From contig NZ_CP045246.1 of the NCBI RefSeq assembly GCF_035189165.1, forward strand, positions 1,426,001 to 1,490,000: DNA of 64,000 nucleotides. The letters run 5' to 3'. Each line of letters opens with the position of its first letter. Within the stretch, counting starts at the first letter, position 1. The stretch is from Arthrobacter sp. JZ12 (GTDB lineage Bacteria > Actinomycetota > Actinomycetes > Actinomycetales > Micrococcaceae). Shown here one piece after another: positions 39,986-48,946 of this stretch. The notes below the pieces were generated by a model, which made no database searches, was not told where the DNA came from, and saw only the letters and a program-made list of their open reading frames with translations. A program made the position numbers and the translations under genes.

Positions 39986-42900
39986 ATGGATATCAACGCA
40001 TCAGATTCCGCAGAGGTTCTGACAAGCGGGGCCCCGCAGGAAGCCCCGGCACAGGACTCAGGGCAGGAAGCGCCGGCCCGCAAGCCAGTGCGCACCCGTC
40101 GCAGGAAGGCCGACGACGCCGCAGCCTCGGACTTGGTTCCCTCGCCTGTGATCTCCGAAGCGGCGGCGCCTGCCGCAACCGGCGAGGCGGAAGCCCAGGA
40201 GGAAAGCGGGACGCTAGTTCAAAAGCCGGTGCGCGCCAGGCGAACCCGCAAGACAAACGTCGAGGGCACCGAAGCCGTGACCGCGGCGGAGCCAGCGGCT
40301 GTTGACGGCGACGCAGCCGGCGCGGCAGTTGCACGCACTGATGAGAATGCCGGTACGGCTGCTGAAGCCGCTGCTGATGCGTCCGCTACTGCTGATGCAG
40401 GTACTGGTGCTGGTACTGATGCAGTCGCAGCAGCGCCGACCCGTCGCCGTCGGGCACGGAAGGCAGATGCCGCACCGGAAGCACCAGAGGCAGCAGAGAC
40501 AACCGAAGCAACCGAAGCAGCGCAAATCCCCGAAGCAGCGCAGCCGGAGGCAGCTGAAGGATCCGCCGACGAGGACACTCCGGCGCGGACGCGACGCACC
40601 CGCTCATCGCGATCCCGCTCGAACAAGGCTGCAGTCCCTGCCGATGCAGCACCCGCAGAACCGTTGTCCGTAGAACCGGTCGGAACTGCGGAACCCGCGC
40701 AGGAAAACGAAGAAGCCGTGCGCACGACTGGATCCGGCGGTGTCGAGGCGGAAGCGACAGCGGCGGAGATGTCCGGAACTGACGAGGTGCCGGAAACAGA
40801 TGCGGCGGACGAGGCAGGCAAGACCGCTGCTGCCTCCGCTCAGGTGCCCGAACCCTTCACGGTCCCGGACTCGCCCGTCTCGCTGCTCTTCCACGCACCG
40901 GACCTGACTGCCGTCGTCCCGCGCGCCGCTACCAAGGCTGCTCCGGTCGAGGACGACACCGAAGACTCTGACGGGGACGAGGAGTCCCGCGGCCGCCGCC
41001 GAAGCCGGCGCAACAGGAACCGGAACCGCTCAGGCGAGGGCGAAGGCACGGAATCGGAGTCCAAGCCGCAGAGCAGCGAATCGCCGGACGAGGGTGAATC
41101 GGTGACGTCGCGCCGCCGTCGTCGTCGTCGCCGCGGTGATGAGGACCTGGAACTGACCGGCGGGCAGGATGACGATCCGCCGAACACCGTGACGCGTGTT
41201 CGTGCACCGCGCCAGAGCCAGGAAGCCGTGTCCGACCGCGTCACCAGCGTGAAGGGCTCAACGCGGTTGGAGGCGAAGAAGCAGCGCCGCCGTGAATCAC
41301 GCGACTCCGGCCGTCGCCGCCACGTCATCACCGAGGCCGAGTTCCTGGCGCGGCGCGAGTCCGTCGACCGCCAGATGGTCGTCCGCCAGCGCGACGACAG
41401 GATCCAGATCGCCGTCATGGAGGACGGCGTGCTGGCAGAGCACTTCGTCTCCAAGACTCAGCAGGACTCCCTGATCGGGAACGTGTACCTCGGCAAGGTC
41501 CAGAACGTCCTGCCCAGCATGGAGGCAGCCTTCATCGATATCGGGCGCGGGCGCAACGCGGTGCTGTACGCCGGTGAGGTGAACTGGGACGCCGCCGGGC
41601 TGGACGGCCAGCCGCGCCGCATCGAGCTGGCGCTGAAGTCGGGTGATTCGGTACTGGTCCAGGTCACCAAGGACCCGGTGGGCCACAAGGGCGCCCGCCT
41701 TACCAGCCAGATCTCCCTGCCCGGCCGCTACCTCGTGTACGTACCGGGTGGATCGATGACCGGCATCTCGCGGAAGCTACCCGACGTCGAACGCAACCGG
41801 CTCAAGCGCATCCTCAAGGACCGCCTGCCCGAGAATGCAGGCGTCATTGTGCGCACCGCCGCAGAGGGTGCCAGCGAAGAGGAGCTCACGCACGACATCA
41901 ACCGCCTGCGTTCCCAGTGGGAAGCGATCGAGGGTAAGGCGGCATCAACCAAGACGCTCGCTCCCGAACTGCTGTACGGGGAGCCCGACCTCACCATCAA
42001 GGTGGTCCGCGACGTCTTCAACGAGGACTTCTCCAAGCTGATCGTCTCCGGCGAGGAGGCTTGGGACACCATCGAGGCCTACGTCATGTACGTTGCCCCC
42101 GACCTGGTGGGCAGGCTCGAGAAATGGACCGTGGATGAAGACATCTTCGCTGCGCGGCGTATCGATGAGCAGATCCACAAGGCGCTGGAGCGGAAGGTGT
42201 TCCTCCCGTCCGGCGGTTCGCTGGTGATCGACCGGACTGAGGCGATGACCGTCGTCGACGTCAACACCGGAAAGTTCACCGGCAGCGGCGGCAACCTCGA
42301 AGAGACGGTGACCAAGAACAACCTCGAGGCCGCCGAGGAAGTTGTGCGCCAGCTGAGGCTGCGTGACATCGGCGGCATCATTGTCATCGACTTCATCGAC
42401 ATGGTGCTTGAAGCCAACCGTGACCTGGTTCTGCGCCGACTGGTCGAGTGCCTCGGACGCGACCGCACCAAGCACCAGGTTGCCGAGGTGACCTCGCTCG
42501 GCCTGGTCCAGATGACACGGAAGCGCATGGGCACCGGCCTGCTTGAGGTCTTCGGTGAGAACTGTGAGCACTGTGGCGGACGCGGCGTCGTCACCCATGA
42601 CGAGCCGGTCGAGCACCGTCGCCACGCAGTCTCGCCTGATAACCACCAGCAGCACCTGCGCCAGGAGAAGATATCCCGCAGCGAGCGCAAGCGCCGGGCG
42701 CGGAACCAGCAGCAGGAGGAGCAGGCACCGGCACCGGAGCAGAAGTCCGACGACGCCGAACGGCAGGCGCGTGCCGAGGCTGCCCGTGCCGCCCTGGCCA
42801 ACATCGCTGCTGCCACCCATGCAGCACATGAACACGAAGATCATCCGGTTGAGCCGGCAGCGTCCTCTGCGGCTGTCCTGACGATAAATGGGGAGAAGGT

Positions 42901-43336
42901 GAGCCTTCCGCGCGGTGAGAGTGTTCCTGCTCCCGTTCGCGAGGAGCCCCGCCTGACGCTGGAGAGCCTCACGGAAGCCTTCAACCGCTTCCCTTCGGCA
43001 GCACAGGATGACGCATCCGCAACTGCGTCGGTGGAGCCCGGGGAGCCGGTAGAGCCGGCCGCCGAGGTTGAGAAGGAACAGGCACGCCCCACCCAGCAGC
43101 CGGTGCAGGGGGAGCCTGAAGCTCCGTCGTCGAGCCGGCGGAAGCGGCGCCACCGGGCTGCCAGCAGCGCGCAGGGCTCGGCCGCCACATCGACTATCGA
43201 GCGGGCTGCCGAGGCGGAGGTTCAGCATGCGGCGGGAACACAGCATGTAGCCCGCGCGCACACGCCCGCGCCGAAGCCGCAGACTACCGAGGAACCTACG
43301 ATCCTCGGGGTAGGGGTTCCTGCTTCGGAGCTCTAG
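39986..43336 (+). CDS. rne: Ribonuclease E/G family endoribonuclease
   Basis: Main mRNA-decay and RNA-processing endonuclease. The 1116-residue protein has a long disordered N-terminus (about 420 residues) of Ala/Glu/Pro-rich and Arg-rich stretches, including AATRRRRARKAD-type basic patches. The catalytic core follows: S1 domain (LIGNVYLGKVQNVLPSMEAAFIDIG), DNase I-like domain with metal-binding Asp residues in VVDVNTGKFTGSGG and IDFIDM, and the Zn-link CEHCGGRGVV. The C-terminal tail is again disordered. Placing the core in the middle, with both flanks disordered, is the actinobacterial arrangement. The start is uncertain: ATG 39986 follows GGAG; ATG 39947 is possible. Confidence 0.93.
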   Translation: MDINASDSAEVLTSGAPQEAPAQDSGQEAPARKPVRTRRRKADDAAASDLVPSPVISEAAAPAATGEAEAQEESGTLVQKPVRARRTRKTNVEGTEAVTAAEPAAVDGDAAGAAVARTDENAGTAAEAAADASATADAGTGAGTDAVAAAPTRRRRARKADAAPEAPEAAETTEATEAAQIPEAAQPEAAEGSADEDTPARTRRTRSSRSRSNKAAVPADAAPAEPLSVEPVGTAEPAQENEEAVRTTGSGGVEAEATAAEMSGTDEVPETDAADEAGKTAAASAQVPEPFTVPDSPVSLLFHAPDLTAVVPRAATKAAPVEDDTEDSDGDEESRGRRRSRRNRNRNRSGEGEGTESESKPQSSESPDEGESVTSRRRRRRRRGDEDLELTGGQDDDPPNTVTRVRAPRQSQEAVSDRVTSVKGSTRLEAKKQRRRESRDSGRRRHVITEAEFLARRESVDRQMVVRQRDDRIQIAVMEDGVLAEHFVSKTQQDSLIGNVYLGKVQNVLPSMEAAFIDIGRGRNAVLYAGEVNWDAAGLDGQPRRIELALKSGDSVLVQVTKDPVGHKGARLTSQISLPGRYLVYVPGGSMTGISRKLPDVERNRLKRILKDRLPENAGVIVRTAAEGASEEELTHDINRLRSQWEAIEGKAASTKTLAPELLYGEPDLTIKVVRDVFNEDFSKLIVSGEEAWDTIEAYVMYVAPDLVGRLEKWTVDEDIFAARRIDEQIHKALERKVFLPSGGSLVIDRTEAMTVVDVNTGKFTGSGGNLEETVTKNNLEAAEEVVRQLRLRDIGGIIVIDFIDMVLEANRDLVLRRLVECLGRDRTKHQVAEVTSLGLVQMTRKRMGTGLLEVFGENCEHCGGRGVVTHDEPVEHRRHAVSPDNHQQHLRQEKISRSERKRRARNQQQEEQAPAPEQKSDDAERQARAEAARAALANIAAATHAAHEHEDHPVEPAASSAAVLTINGEKVSLPRGESVPAPVREEPRLTLESLTEAFNRFPSAAQDDASATASVEPGEPVEPAAEVEKEQARPTQQPVQGEPEAPSSSRRKRRHRAASSAQGSAATSTIERAAEAEVQHAAGTQHVARAHTPAPKPQTTEEPTILGVGVPASEL

Positions 43337-43359
43337 TACCAGCTCTACCCAGCTACGCC

Positions 43360-43390
43360 AGCGGCCGCTCCCGGTATGGGAGCGGCCGCT
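43360..43390 (+). terminator. rne terminator hairpin
   Basis: A perfect 13-bp stem (AGCGGCCGCTCCC at 43360-43372 with its complement at 43378-43390) and a five-base loop GGTAT begin 24 bases after the rne stop codon. The stem is very GC-rich and no U-run follows. Confidence 0.75.
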
Positions 43391-43448
43391 GTCATATGTG
43401 GGCGGAAATGTCGGTCGCCACCATCGGGGCGGGGTAGGGTGGGGCGAA

Positions 43449-43551
43449 GTGACACGCGGTGCCGGTCCTTTCCGGCTGAGATGAGACGCGTTGAACCTGA
43501 TCTAGAGATGGCCGCCGCCCGGCGGCCTTTGGCCTAGCGGAGGGATGTCGC
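43449..43551 (+). promoter_or_regulatory. Thiamine pyrophosphate (TPP) riboswitch
   Basis: The THI-element core is clear: CTGAGAT at 43476-43482, TGAACCTGATCTAG at 43492-43505 and TAGCGGAGGGA at 43535-43545. The variable arm is an 8-bp perfect stem (43510-43517 with 43520-43527). P1 can form from GTGACA (43449-43454) and TGTCGC (43546-43551) with one G-U pair. The Shine-Dalgarno GGAGGG (43539-43544) lies within the conserved 3' part, so ligand binding should block translation of the thiD-tenA gene directly. Confidence 0.93.
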
Positions 43552-43553
43552 GA

Positions 43554-45215
43554 ATGAGTATTCGCACGCTCGTGCAGCACCCAGAAGACATTGAAAGCCC
43601 TGAGAACCACGGGAACCGGGAAAACCCTGCACAGCCCGTGCGGGTGACCACCATTCCGCGCGTGCTGAGTATTGCGGGGACTGATCCGACGGGCGGAGCA
43701 GGGATTCAGGCGGACCTGAAGAGCATCGGTGCCCAGGGCGGGTACGGCATGGCGGTTGTTACCTCGCTCGTTGCCCAGAACACCCTTGGTGTGCGAAGCG
43801 TGCATACCCCGCCGCCCGCATTCCTTGAGGAGCAGCTTCGCGCCGTCAGCGACGACGTGGTAATCGATGCGGTGAAGATCGGCATGCTGGGGGATGCGCA
43901 GACCATCCACACGGTGAAGGAGTGGCTCCCGCTCGTGGCGGGTGCCGTCGTCGTGCTTGATCCGGTCATGGTGGCCACCAGCGGAGACCGCCTTCTGGCA
44001 GCCGACGCCGAGGAAGCCCTGCGCGGGCTGGTTCCGCTGGCCGATCTGGTGACGCCGAACCTTCCCGAACTCGCTGTGCTGGTCAACGAACCCGTCGCTG
44101 CGAACTGGGAGGCTGCCCTGAAGCAGGGCGAACGGCTTGCTTTGTCCACCGGCACAGCGGTGCTCGTCAAGGGCGGCCATCTGGCCGGAACCGATTGCCC
44201 GGACGCACTGGTTGATCCCTCCGCGGGTACGGCCGTCGTTACGGTTGTGGGCGGACCCCGCGTGCAGACCCGGCACACTCACGGAACCGGCTGCTCCCTG
44301 TCTGCTGCCCTGGCCACAGTCCATGCACAGACCGGCAACTGGGAACAGTCCCTGCGATCGGTCAAGAACTGGCTGCAGGGTGCCCTTGAGCGGGCCGGCG
44401 AACTGGAGGTGGGTCACGGCAACGGACCGATCCACCACTTCCATTCCTTCGTACCCTCCGCCGGTTCCTCCGCCGGTTCCTCCGCCGGTTCCTCCGCCGG
44501 TTCCTCGGCCGGTTCCTCCGCCGGCAAGCAGCCGGGCGATACCAGGCCGTTCAGCGAGCAGGCCTGGGAGCGAACCACCCGAACCCGCACGGCGGTTGAG
44601 TCCCTGAGCTTCGTAACGGCGCTGGGCAACGGTACGCTACCCGCCGACCAGTTTGCCTACTACCTTGAGCAGGACGCTCTGTACCTCCGGGGCTACTCGC
44701 GCGTTCTGGCCAGGGCAAGCTCCCTCGCTCCAAGCGAAGCCGAGCAGCTCTTCTGGGCTGCGTCCGCGCAGAACTGCCTGGAGGTTGAGTCGGAACTGCA
44801 CCGCACCTGGCTCTCGGGCCGCACCCTTGACGCCGGTCAGGGCCCGGTTACCAAGGCGTATGTTGACCATCTGCTGGCGGCCGCAGGGAATGCGAGCTAC
44901 CCCGTCCTCGTTGCGGCCGTGCTGCCCTGCTACTGGCTGTACGCGCACGTGGGAATCGCGCTTCATTCCCGGTGGGTGGGGTCCGAGGGTGCGGAGGAGC
45001 ACGCGTACGCAGCGTGGATGGCGACCTACGCCGACCCGGCCTTTGCCGCGGCCACCGAGCGCGCAATCGCCTTCGCGGATGCGGCGTTCGCGGCTGCTTC
45101 GGAAGAGGACCGGTCGGCTATGCTTGAAGCCTTCGAAGCCTCCGCCTGGTACGAGCACGAGTTTTTCGACGCGCCGACGCGGCTCAATTTGCGGGAATCC
45201 GCGAAATTGCCGTAA
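43554..45215 (+). CDS. Bifunctional HMP-P kinase / thiaminase II-like protein (ThiD-TenA fusion)
   Basis: A 553-residue two-domain thiamine enzyme. The N-terminal ThiD domain (about residues 35-290) phosphorylates hydroxymethylpyrimidine (phosphate); it has SIAGTDPTGGAGIQADLKS, DPVMVATSGDRLL and the ATP/anion-hole motif THGTGCSLSAALA. The C-terminal TenA domain (about 325-545) salvages aminopyrimidine from degraded thiamine; LPCYWLYAHVG carries the expected catalytic Cys. A Ser-Ala-Gly-Ser repeat linker joins them. I chose the ATG at 43554: GGAGGG lies nine bases upstream, whereas the ATG at 43545 directly abuts it and lies in the riboswitch. Controlled by the TPP riboswitch. Confidence 0.92.
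   Translation: MSIRTLVQHPEDIESPENHGNRENPAQPVRVTTIPRVLSIAGTDPTGGAGIQADLKSIGAQGGYGMAVVTSLVAQNTLGVRSVHTPPPAFLEEQLRAVSDDVVIDAVKIGMLGDAQTIHTVKEWLPLVAGAVVVLDPVMVATSGDRLLAADAEEALRGLVPLADLVTPNLPELAVLVNEPVAANWEAALKQGERLALSTGTAVLVKGGHLAGTDCPDALVDPSAGTAVVTVVGGPRVQTRHTHGTGCSLSAALATVHAQTGNWEQSLRSVKNWLQGALERAGELEVGHGNGPIHHFHSFVPSAGSSAGSSAGSSAGSSAGSSAGKQPGDTRPFSEQAWERTTRTRTAVESLSFVTALGNGTLPADQFAYYLEQDALYLRGYSRVLARASSLAPSEAEQLFWAASAQNCLEVESELHRTWLSGRTLDAGQGPVTKAYVDHLLAAAGNASYPVLVAAVLPCYWLYAHVGIALHSRWVGSEGAEEHAYAAWMATYADPAFAAATERAIAFADAAFAAASEEDRSAMLEAFEASAWYEHEFFDAPTRLNLRESAKLP
44457..44524 (+). repeat. 12-bp tandem repeat in the ThiD-TenA linker
   Basis: The unit TCCGCCGGTTCC occurs four times exactly, then once with one substitution (TCGGCCGGTTCC at 44505), then partly. 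It encodes Ser-Ala-Gly-Ser repeats between the two enzyme domains and keeps the frame whatever the copy number. Confidence 0.95.
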
Positions 45216-45228
45216 TCTAGATCTTCGG

Positions 45229-45254
45229 TGCGAGCGCCCTCGTATGACTTTTTT
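45229..45254 (+). terminator. Rho-independent terminator after thiD-tenA
   Basis: A six-base-pair stem with one G-U pair (TGCGAG at 45229 with CTCGTA at 45239), loop CGCC, is followed after four bases by six T residues (45249-45254). Confidence 0.5.
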
Positions 45255-45367
45255 CGGTGGGCGGATGTGACGGAAGTTCACAGGCACCCCTTAGGGATAC
45301 GCCGAGAACGGTGTACTTCCCCGGAAAATGTATGCAAATTTGATCGTCGAGAGAAGTGAGTTCCCAA

Positions 45368-45676
45368 GTGGTGTACGCGATTGTCCGCGCAGGCGGCCGC
45401 CAAGAAAAGGTTTCAGTGGGAGACCTCGTTACCCTTGACCGCGTCCCCGGTGAGGCCGGCACCAGCTTCCAGCTGCCTGCTCTCCTTCTGGTAGACGGCG
45501 ACAAGGTGACGTCAGCAGCACAGGACCTGGCAAAGGTTACTGTCACTGCCGAGATCGTCGAGAATCTTCGCGGCCCGAAGATTGTAATCCAGAAGTTCAA
45601 GAACAAGACCGGCTACAAGAAGCGCCAGGGTCACCGTTCCGAGCTCACCAAGGTGAAGATCACGGGCATCAAGTAA
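45368..45676 (+). CDS. rplU: 50S ribosomal protein L21
   Basis: A 102-residue large-subunit ribosomal protein with the family start [18 protein letters not shown] and the C-terminal signature [18 protein letters not shown] chose the GTG at 45368, which gives the usual L21 N-terminus. It is followed 53 bases later by rpmA, the conserved L21-L27-obg order. Confidence 0.96.
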   Translation: MVYAIVRAGGRQEKVSVGDLVTLDRVPGEAGTSFQLPALLLVDGDKVTSAAQDLAKVTVTAEIVENLRGPKIVIQKFKNKTGYKKRQGHRSELTKVKITGIK

Positions 45677-45729
45677 CCACACACGGTTACTGATTCCAGG
45701 ATTCTTTGAGAAGAAGGCAGGCATAACAG

Positions 45730-45990
45730 ATGGCACATAAGAAGGGTGCGAGCTCCACTCGCAACGGTCGCGACTCCAACGCCCAGTACCTCGGCGTGAA
45801 GCGCTTCGGCGGACAGGTCGTCAAGGCCGGTGAAATCATCGTTCGTCAGCGCGGAACCCACTTCCACCCCGGCGCAAACGTTGGCCGTGGCGGCGATGAC
45901 ACGCTGTTCGCTCTCGAGGCCGGCGCCGTTGAATTCGGTACCCGCCGCGGACGCCGCGTTGTCAACGTTGTGGGTGCGGCAGCCGAGTAA
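45730..45990 (+). CDS. rpmA: 50S ribosomal protein L27
   Basis: An 86-residue ribosomal protein whose N-terminal tail reaches the peptidyl transferase centre. It has the expected N-terminus [21 protein letters not shown] and the block [21 protein letters not shown]. It shows no N-terminal extension of the type cleaved by Prp in Firmicutes. Co-transcribed with rplU and followed by a terminator. Confidence 0.97.
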   Translation: MAHKKGASSTRNGRDSNAQYLGVKRFGGQVVKAGEIIVRQRGTHFHPGANVGRGGDDTLFALEAGAVEFGTRRGRRVVNVVGAAAE

Positions 45991-46032
45991 ATACTCGCAA
46001 CCGCACCGCGCTTCAACGCGACAAGATTTTCG

Positions 46033-46069
46033 GGTGGGGTGAGCCGGACGGCTCGCCCCACCTTCTTTT
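46033..46069 (+). terminator. Rho-independent terminator after rplU-rpmA
   Basis: A 13-bp stem with one G-U pair (46033-46045 with 46050-46062), GGAC loop, is followed by TTCTTTT (46063-46069). A -10-like TAGACT at 46078-46083 just downstream may start the obg transcript. Confidence 0.85.
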
Positions 46070-46118
46070 AAGCCGCATAGACTCGGCACTGATTGAACAT
46101 TTCCAAGAGGAGTAGACC

Positions 46119-47696
46119 GTGGCAAGCTTCGTTGACCGGGTTGTCCTGCATGTATCGGGCGGCACCGGCGGGCACGGCTGTGTCTCGGTGAAGCGCGAGA
46201 AGTTCAAGCCGCTCGGCGGGCCCGACGGCGGCAACGGGGGAGACGGCGGCGCAGTCATTCTGCGCGTCGACCCGCAGACCACCACGCTGCTTGACTACCA
46301 CCACGCTCCGCATCGTCACGCAACCAACGGCGGCAACGGTATGGGGGACTGGCGTGAAGGCCGCAAGGGCGAGACGCTCATCCTTCCGGTCCCGGACGGC
46401 ACCGTGGTCAAGACCCGCGACGGTGAGGTTCTCGCTGACCTGGTGGGCACAGGGGCCGAGTACGTCGCGGCCGCCGGAGGCCAGGGCGGACTCGGTAATT
46501 CCGCCCTGTCCTCGCAAAAGCGCAAGGCGCCGGGTTTTGCCCTGCTCGGCATCCCTGGAGATGCCCGCGACATTGTGCTCGAACTGAAGTCCATCGCGGA
46601 CATCGCACTGGTCGGGTTCCCGTCCGCCGGGAAGTCCAGCCTGATTGCTGCCATGTCAGCGGCGCGGCCGAAGATCGCCGATTACCCGTTCACCACTCTC
46701 CGTCCCAATCTTGGCGTGGTGGAAGCCGGAGATGTCCGCTTCACGATCGCAGATGTGCCCGGGCTGATTGAGGGAGCCAGCGAAGGCCGCGGCCTTGGCC
46801 ACGACTTCCTGCGGCACGTGGAGCGCTGCGCCGCGCTGGTGCACGTGCTGGACTGCGCGACGCTGGAATCCGACCGCGATCCGCTGAACGACCTCGAGAT
46901 CATTGAACGCGAGCTGGAGCGCTACGACGTCGACATGAGCTACGCCGGTCCCGGCGGAGAGGTCGTTCCACTCAATGAGCGTCCGCGCCTGGTGGCCCTG
47001 AACAAGGTGGACATGCCTGACGGGCGCGACATGGCCGAGTTCGTGCGGCCCGAACTGGAGAAGCGCGGATACCGCGTATTCGAGGTGTCCGCAACCACCC
47101 GCGAGGGGCTGCGGCAGCTGGGGTTCGCCATGGCCGAGATCGTGCGCGATGCGCGGGCGAAGCTGGAAGCAGCGCCGCCGGTAGTTACGCCCACCGTCCT
47201 GCGCCCTCGTGCCGTCAACGAAAAAGGCTTCACCATCAGGCGCGAGGAGAAGAACCTCGAGCCGCTGTTCAGGGTGCTCGGTGACAAGCCGGAGCGTTGG
47301 GTCAAGCAGACTGACTTCACAAACGATGAAGCCGTTGGCTATCTTGCCGATCGGCTCGCTAAGTTGGGCGTGGAGGACGAACTCTTCAAGTCCGGCGCCA
47401 GGCCGGGGGACACCGTCGTCATCGGCGAGGGCGACGGCGTCGTCTTCGACTGGGAGCCCACGATGGTCGGCGGAGCCGAGCTGCTCGCTTCGCCGCGTGG
47501 GACGGACGTCCGCCTCGAAGAGCTTGTACGGCCCACCCGGGAACAGAAGCGCGAGGACTACCAGAACCGTAAGGATGCGCGGGCAGCCGCGCGTGCCGAG
47601 CTGGAGGCGGAGCGGAAGGCCGGCATCTGGACGGAGTCGGTCAACTACAAGCACTCCCAGCCCAAGGCAGCCGACGACGACGGCGACGAGGGCTGA
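46119..47696 (+). CDS. obg: GTPase Obg/CgtA
   Basis: Essential GTPase for 50S ribosome maturation and stress signalling. The 525-residue protein has the glycine-rich Obg fold ([21 protein letters not shown]), then the G domain: G1 [10 protein letters not shown] (around 168), G3 [22 protein letters not shown] and G4 NKVD. The actinobacterial C-terminal OCT domain ([25 protein letters not shown]) follows. Start GTG 46119, preceded by AAGAGGAG. Separated from rpmA by a terminator. Confidence 0.96.
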   Translation: MASFVDRVVLHVSGGTGGHGCVSVKREKFKPLGGPDGGNGGDGGAVILRVDPQTTTLLDYHHAPHRHATNGGNGMGDWREGRKGETLILPVPDGTVVKTRDGEVLADLVGTGAEYVAAAGGQGGLGNSALSSQKRKAPGFALLGIPGDARDIVLELKSIADIALVGFPSAGKSSLIAAMSAARPKIADYPFTTLRPNLGVVEAGDVRFTIADVPGLIEGASEGRGLGHDFLRHVERCAALVHVLDCATLESDRDPLNDLEIIERELERYDVDMSYAGPGGEVVPLNERPRLVALNKVDMPDGRDMAEFVRPELEKRGYRVFEVSATTREGLRQLGFAMAEIVRDARAKLEAAPPVVTPTVLRPRAVNEKGFTIRREEKNLEPLFRVLGDKPERWVKQTDFTNDEAVGYLADRLAKLGVEDELFKSGARPGDTVVIGEGDGVVFDWEPTMVGGAELLASPRGTDVRLEELVRPTREQKREDYQNRKDARAAARAELEAERKAGIWTESVNYKHSQPKAADDDGDEG

Positions 47697-47755
47697 CTGC
47701 CGCCAGCCGATTCGTCCGGTAAAGATCGCAAGGTAGACACCGACAGAAGGAATAG

Positions 47756-48904
47756 ATGACCGAAAAGCGCCCGCTCAAGACCCGTTCCGGACTGGCCACG
47801 GCCAAGAGAATCGTTGTCAAGGTAGGTTCGTCCTCTCTCACGTCACTCTCCGGCGGAATTTCCGACGAAGCGCTGTATGCCCTCTCCGACGTGCTCGCCG
47901 CACGACACAATGAGGGCACGGAGGTCATCCTCGTCTCATCCGGTGCCATTGCGGCAGGGCTCGCGCCTCTCGGACTCGCGCGCCGGCCGAACCAGCTGTC
48001 CTCGCAGCAGGCCGCTGCAAGCGTCGGGCAGGGCCTCCTGATGGCCCGTTATACCCACGCCTTCGGGGCGCACGGAGTCACCGTCAGCCAGGTGCTGCTC
48101 ACCCTCGACGACCTCATGCGCCGCAGCCACTACGCCAATGCCCATCGGGCGATGGAGCGGTTGTTGAACTTCCGCGTTGTTCCCATCGTCAATGAGAACG
48201 ACACCGTGGCAAGCTCGGAAATCCGTTTCGGTGACAACGACCGTCTTGCCGCCCTGGTGGCACACCTGGTCAAGGCCGACGCGCTGGTCCTGCTCTCGGA
48301 CGTTGATGCCCTTTACGACGGCCCGCCGCAGGACGGCGCCCAGCGTATCCCTGAGGTGCGGGGACCGGAAGATCTCGAGGGCGTCAGCATCGGCAGGACC
48401 GGCAAGGCAGGAGTGGGCACGGGCGGCATGGTCACCAAGGTGGAGGCCGCAACCATTGCCGCGGCGTCCGGGATCCCCGCCCTCGTGACCTCGACGGCCA
48501 ACGCAGCGGCCGCCCTGGCAGGAGAGGATGTGGGTACCTGGTTCAGCACCAGCGGTCGTCGGCAGCCGATCCGGCTGCTGTGGTTGGCTCACCTCGCCCG
48601 CATTCAGGGCACGTTGACGATCGACGACGGCGCAGCCAAGGCAGTGGGGGAGCGCAGGCGCTCCCTGCTGCCGGCCGGCATTGTTTCAGTGAGCGGGGAC
48701 TTCGAGCCCGGCGATCCGGTCGAGATGGTGGACCGCAGCGGCGTCGTCATTGCCCGCGGGCTGGTCAACTACAGTTCCTTCGAACTGCCGCGGATGCTCG
48801 GCCGGTCTACGAGCGAGCTCTCGAAGGAACTTGGCCCGGAGTACGAACGGTCCGTGGTGCACGTGAACGACCTGGTGGTTCTGAAGCCGGTTGCGCCCGC
48901 GTAA
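47756..48904 (+). CDS. proB: Glutamate 5-kinase
   Basis: First step of proline synthesis; phosphorylates glutamate. The 382-residue protein has an amino-acid kinase domain (VVKVGSSSLT, VSSGAIAAGLAPLGL, NENDTVASSEIRFGDND, GTGGMVTKVEAA) followed by a C-terminal PUA domain (about 285-370). It follows obg by 59 bases with AGAAGGA before the ATG, so it is probably in the obg operon. proA follows, but with its own promoter-like element. Confidence 0.96.
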   Translation: MTEKRPLKTRSGLATAKRIVVKVGSSSLTSLSGGISDEALYALSDVLAARHNEGTEVILVSSGAIAAGLAPLGLARRPNQLSSQQAAASVGQGLLMARYTHAFGAHGVTVSQVLLTLDDLMRRSHYANAHRAMERLLNFRVVPIVNENDTVASSEIRFGDNDRLAALVAHLVKADALVLLSDVDALYDGPPQDGAQRIPEVRGPEDLEGVSIGRTGKAGVGTGGMVTKVEAATIAAASGIPALVTSTANAAAALAGEDVGTWFSTSGRRQPIRLLWLAHLARIQGTLTIDDGAAKAVGERRRSLLPAGIVSVSGDFEPGDPVEMVDRSGVVIARGLVNYSSFELPRMLGRSTSELSKELGPEYERSVVHVNDLVVLKPVAPA

Positions 48905-48934
48905 AGCCGGCTGGGGTTCGCTGCCGGTCCTCGT

Positions 48935-48940
48935 TAGACT
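48935..48940 (+). promoter_or_regulatory. Leaderless-type -10 element of proA
   Basis: TAGACT ends six bases before the ATG at 48947. There is no Shine-Dalgarno sequence, so proA may be expressed from a leaderless mRNA. Confidence 0.5.
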
Positions 48941-48946
48941 GGATGG

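Noticed and set aside
40300..40560. Repetitive GCT/GAA-rich DNA in rne that resembles a tandem repeat
   Set aside because: It is imprecise codon-level repetition coding the Ala/Glu-rich disordered N-terminus, not a discrete DNA repeat.
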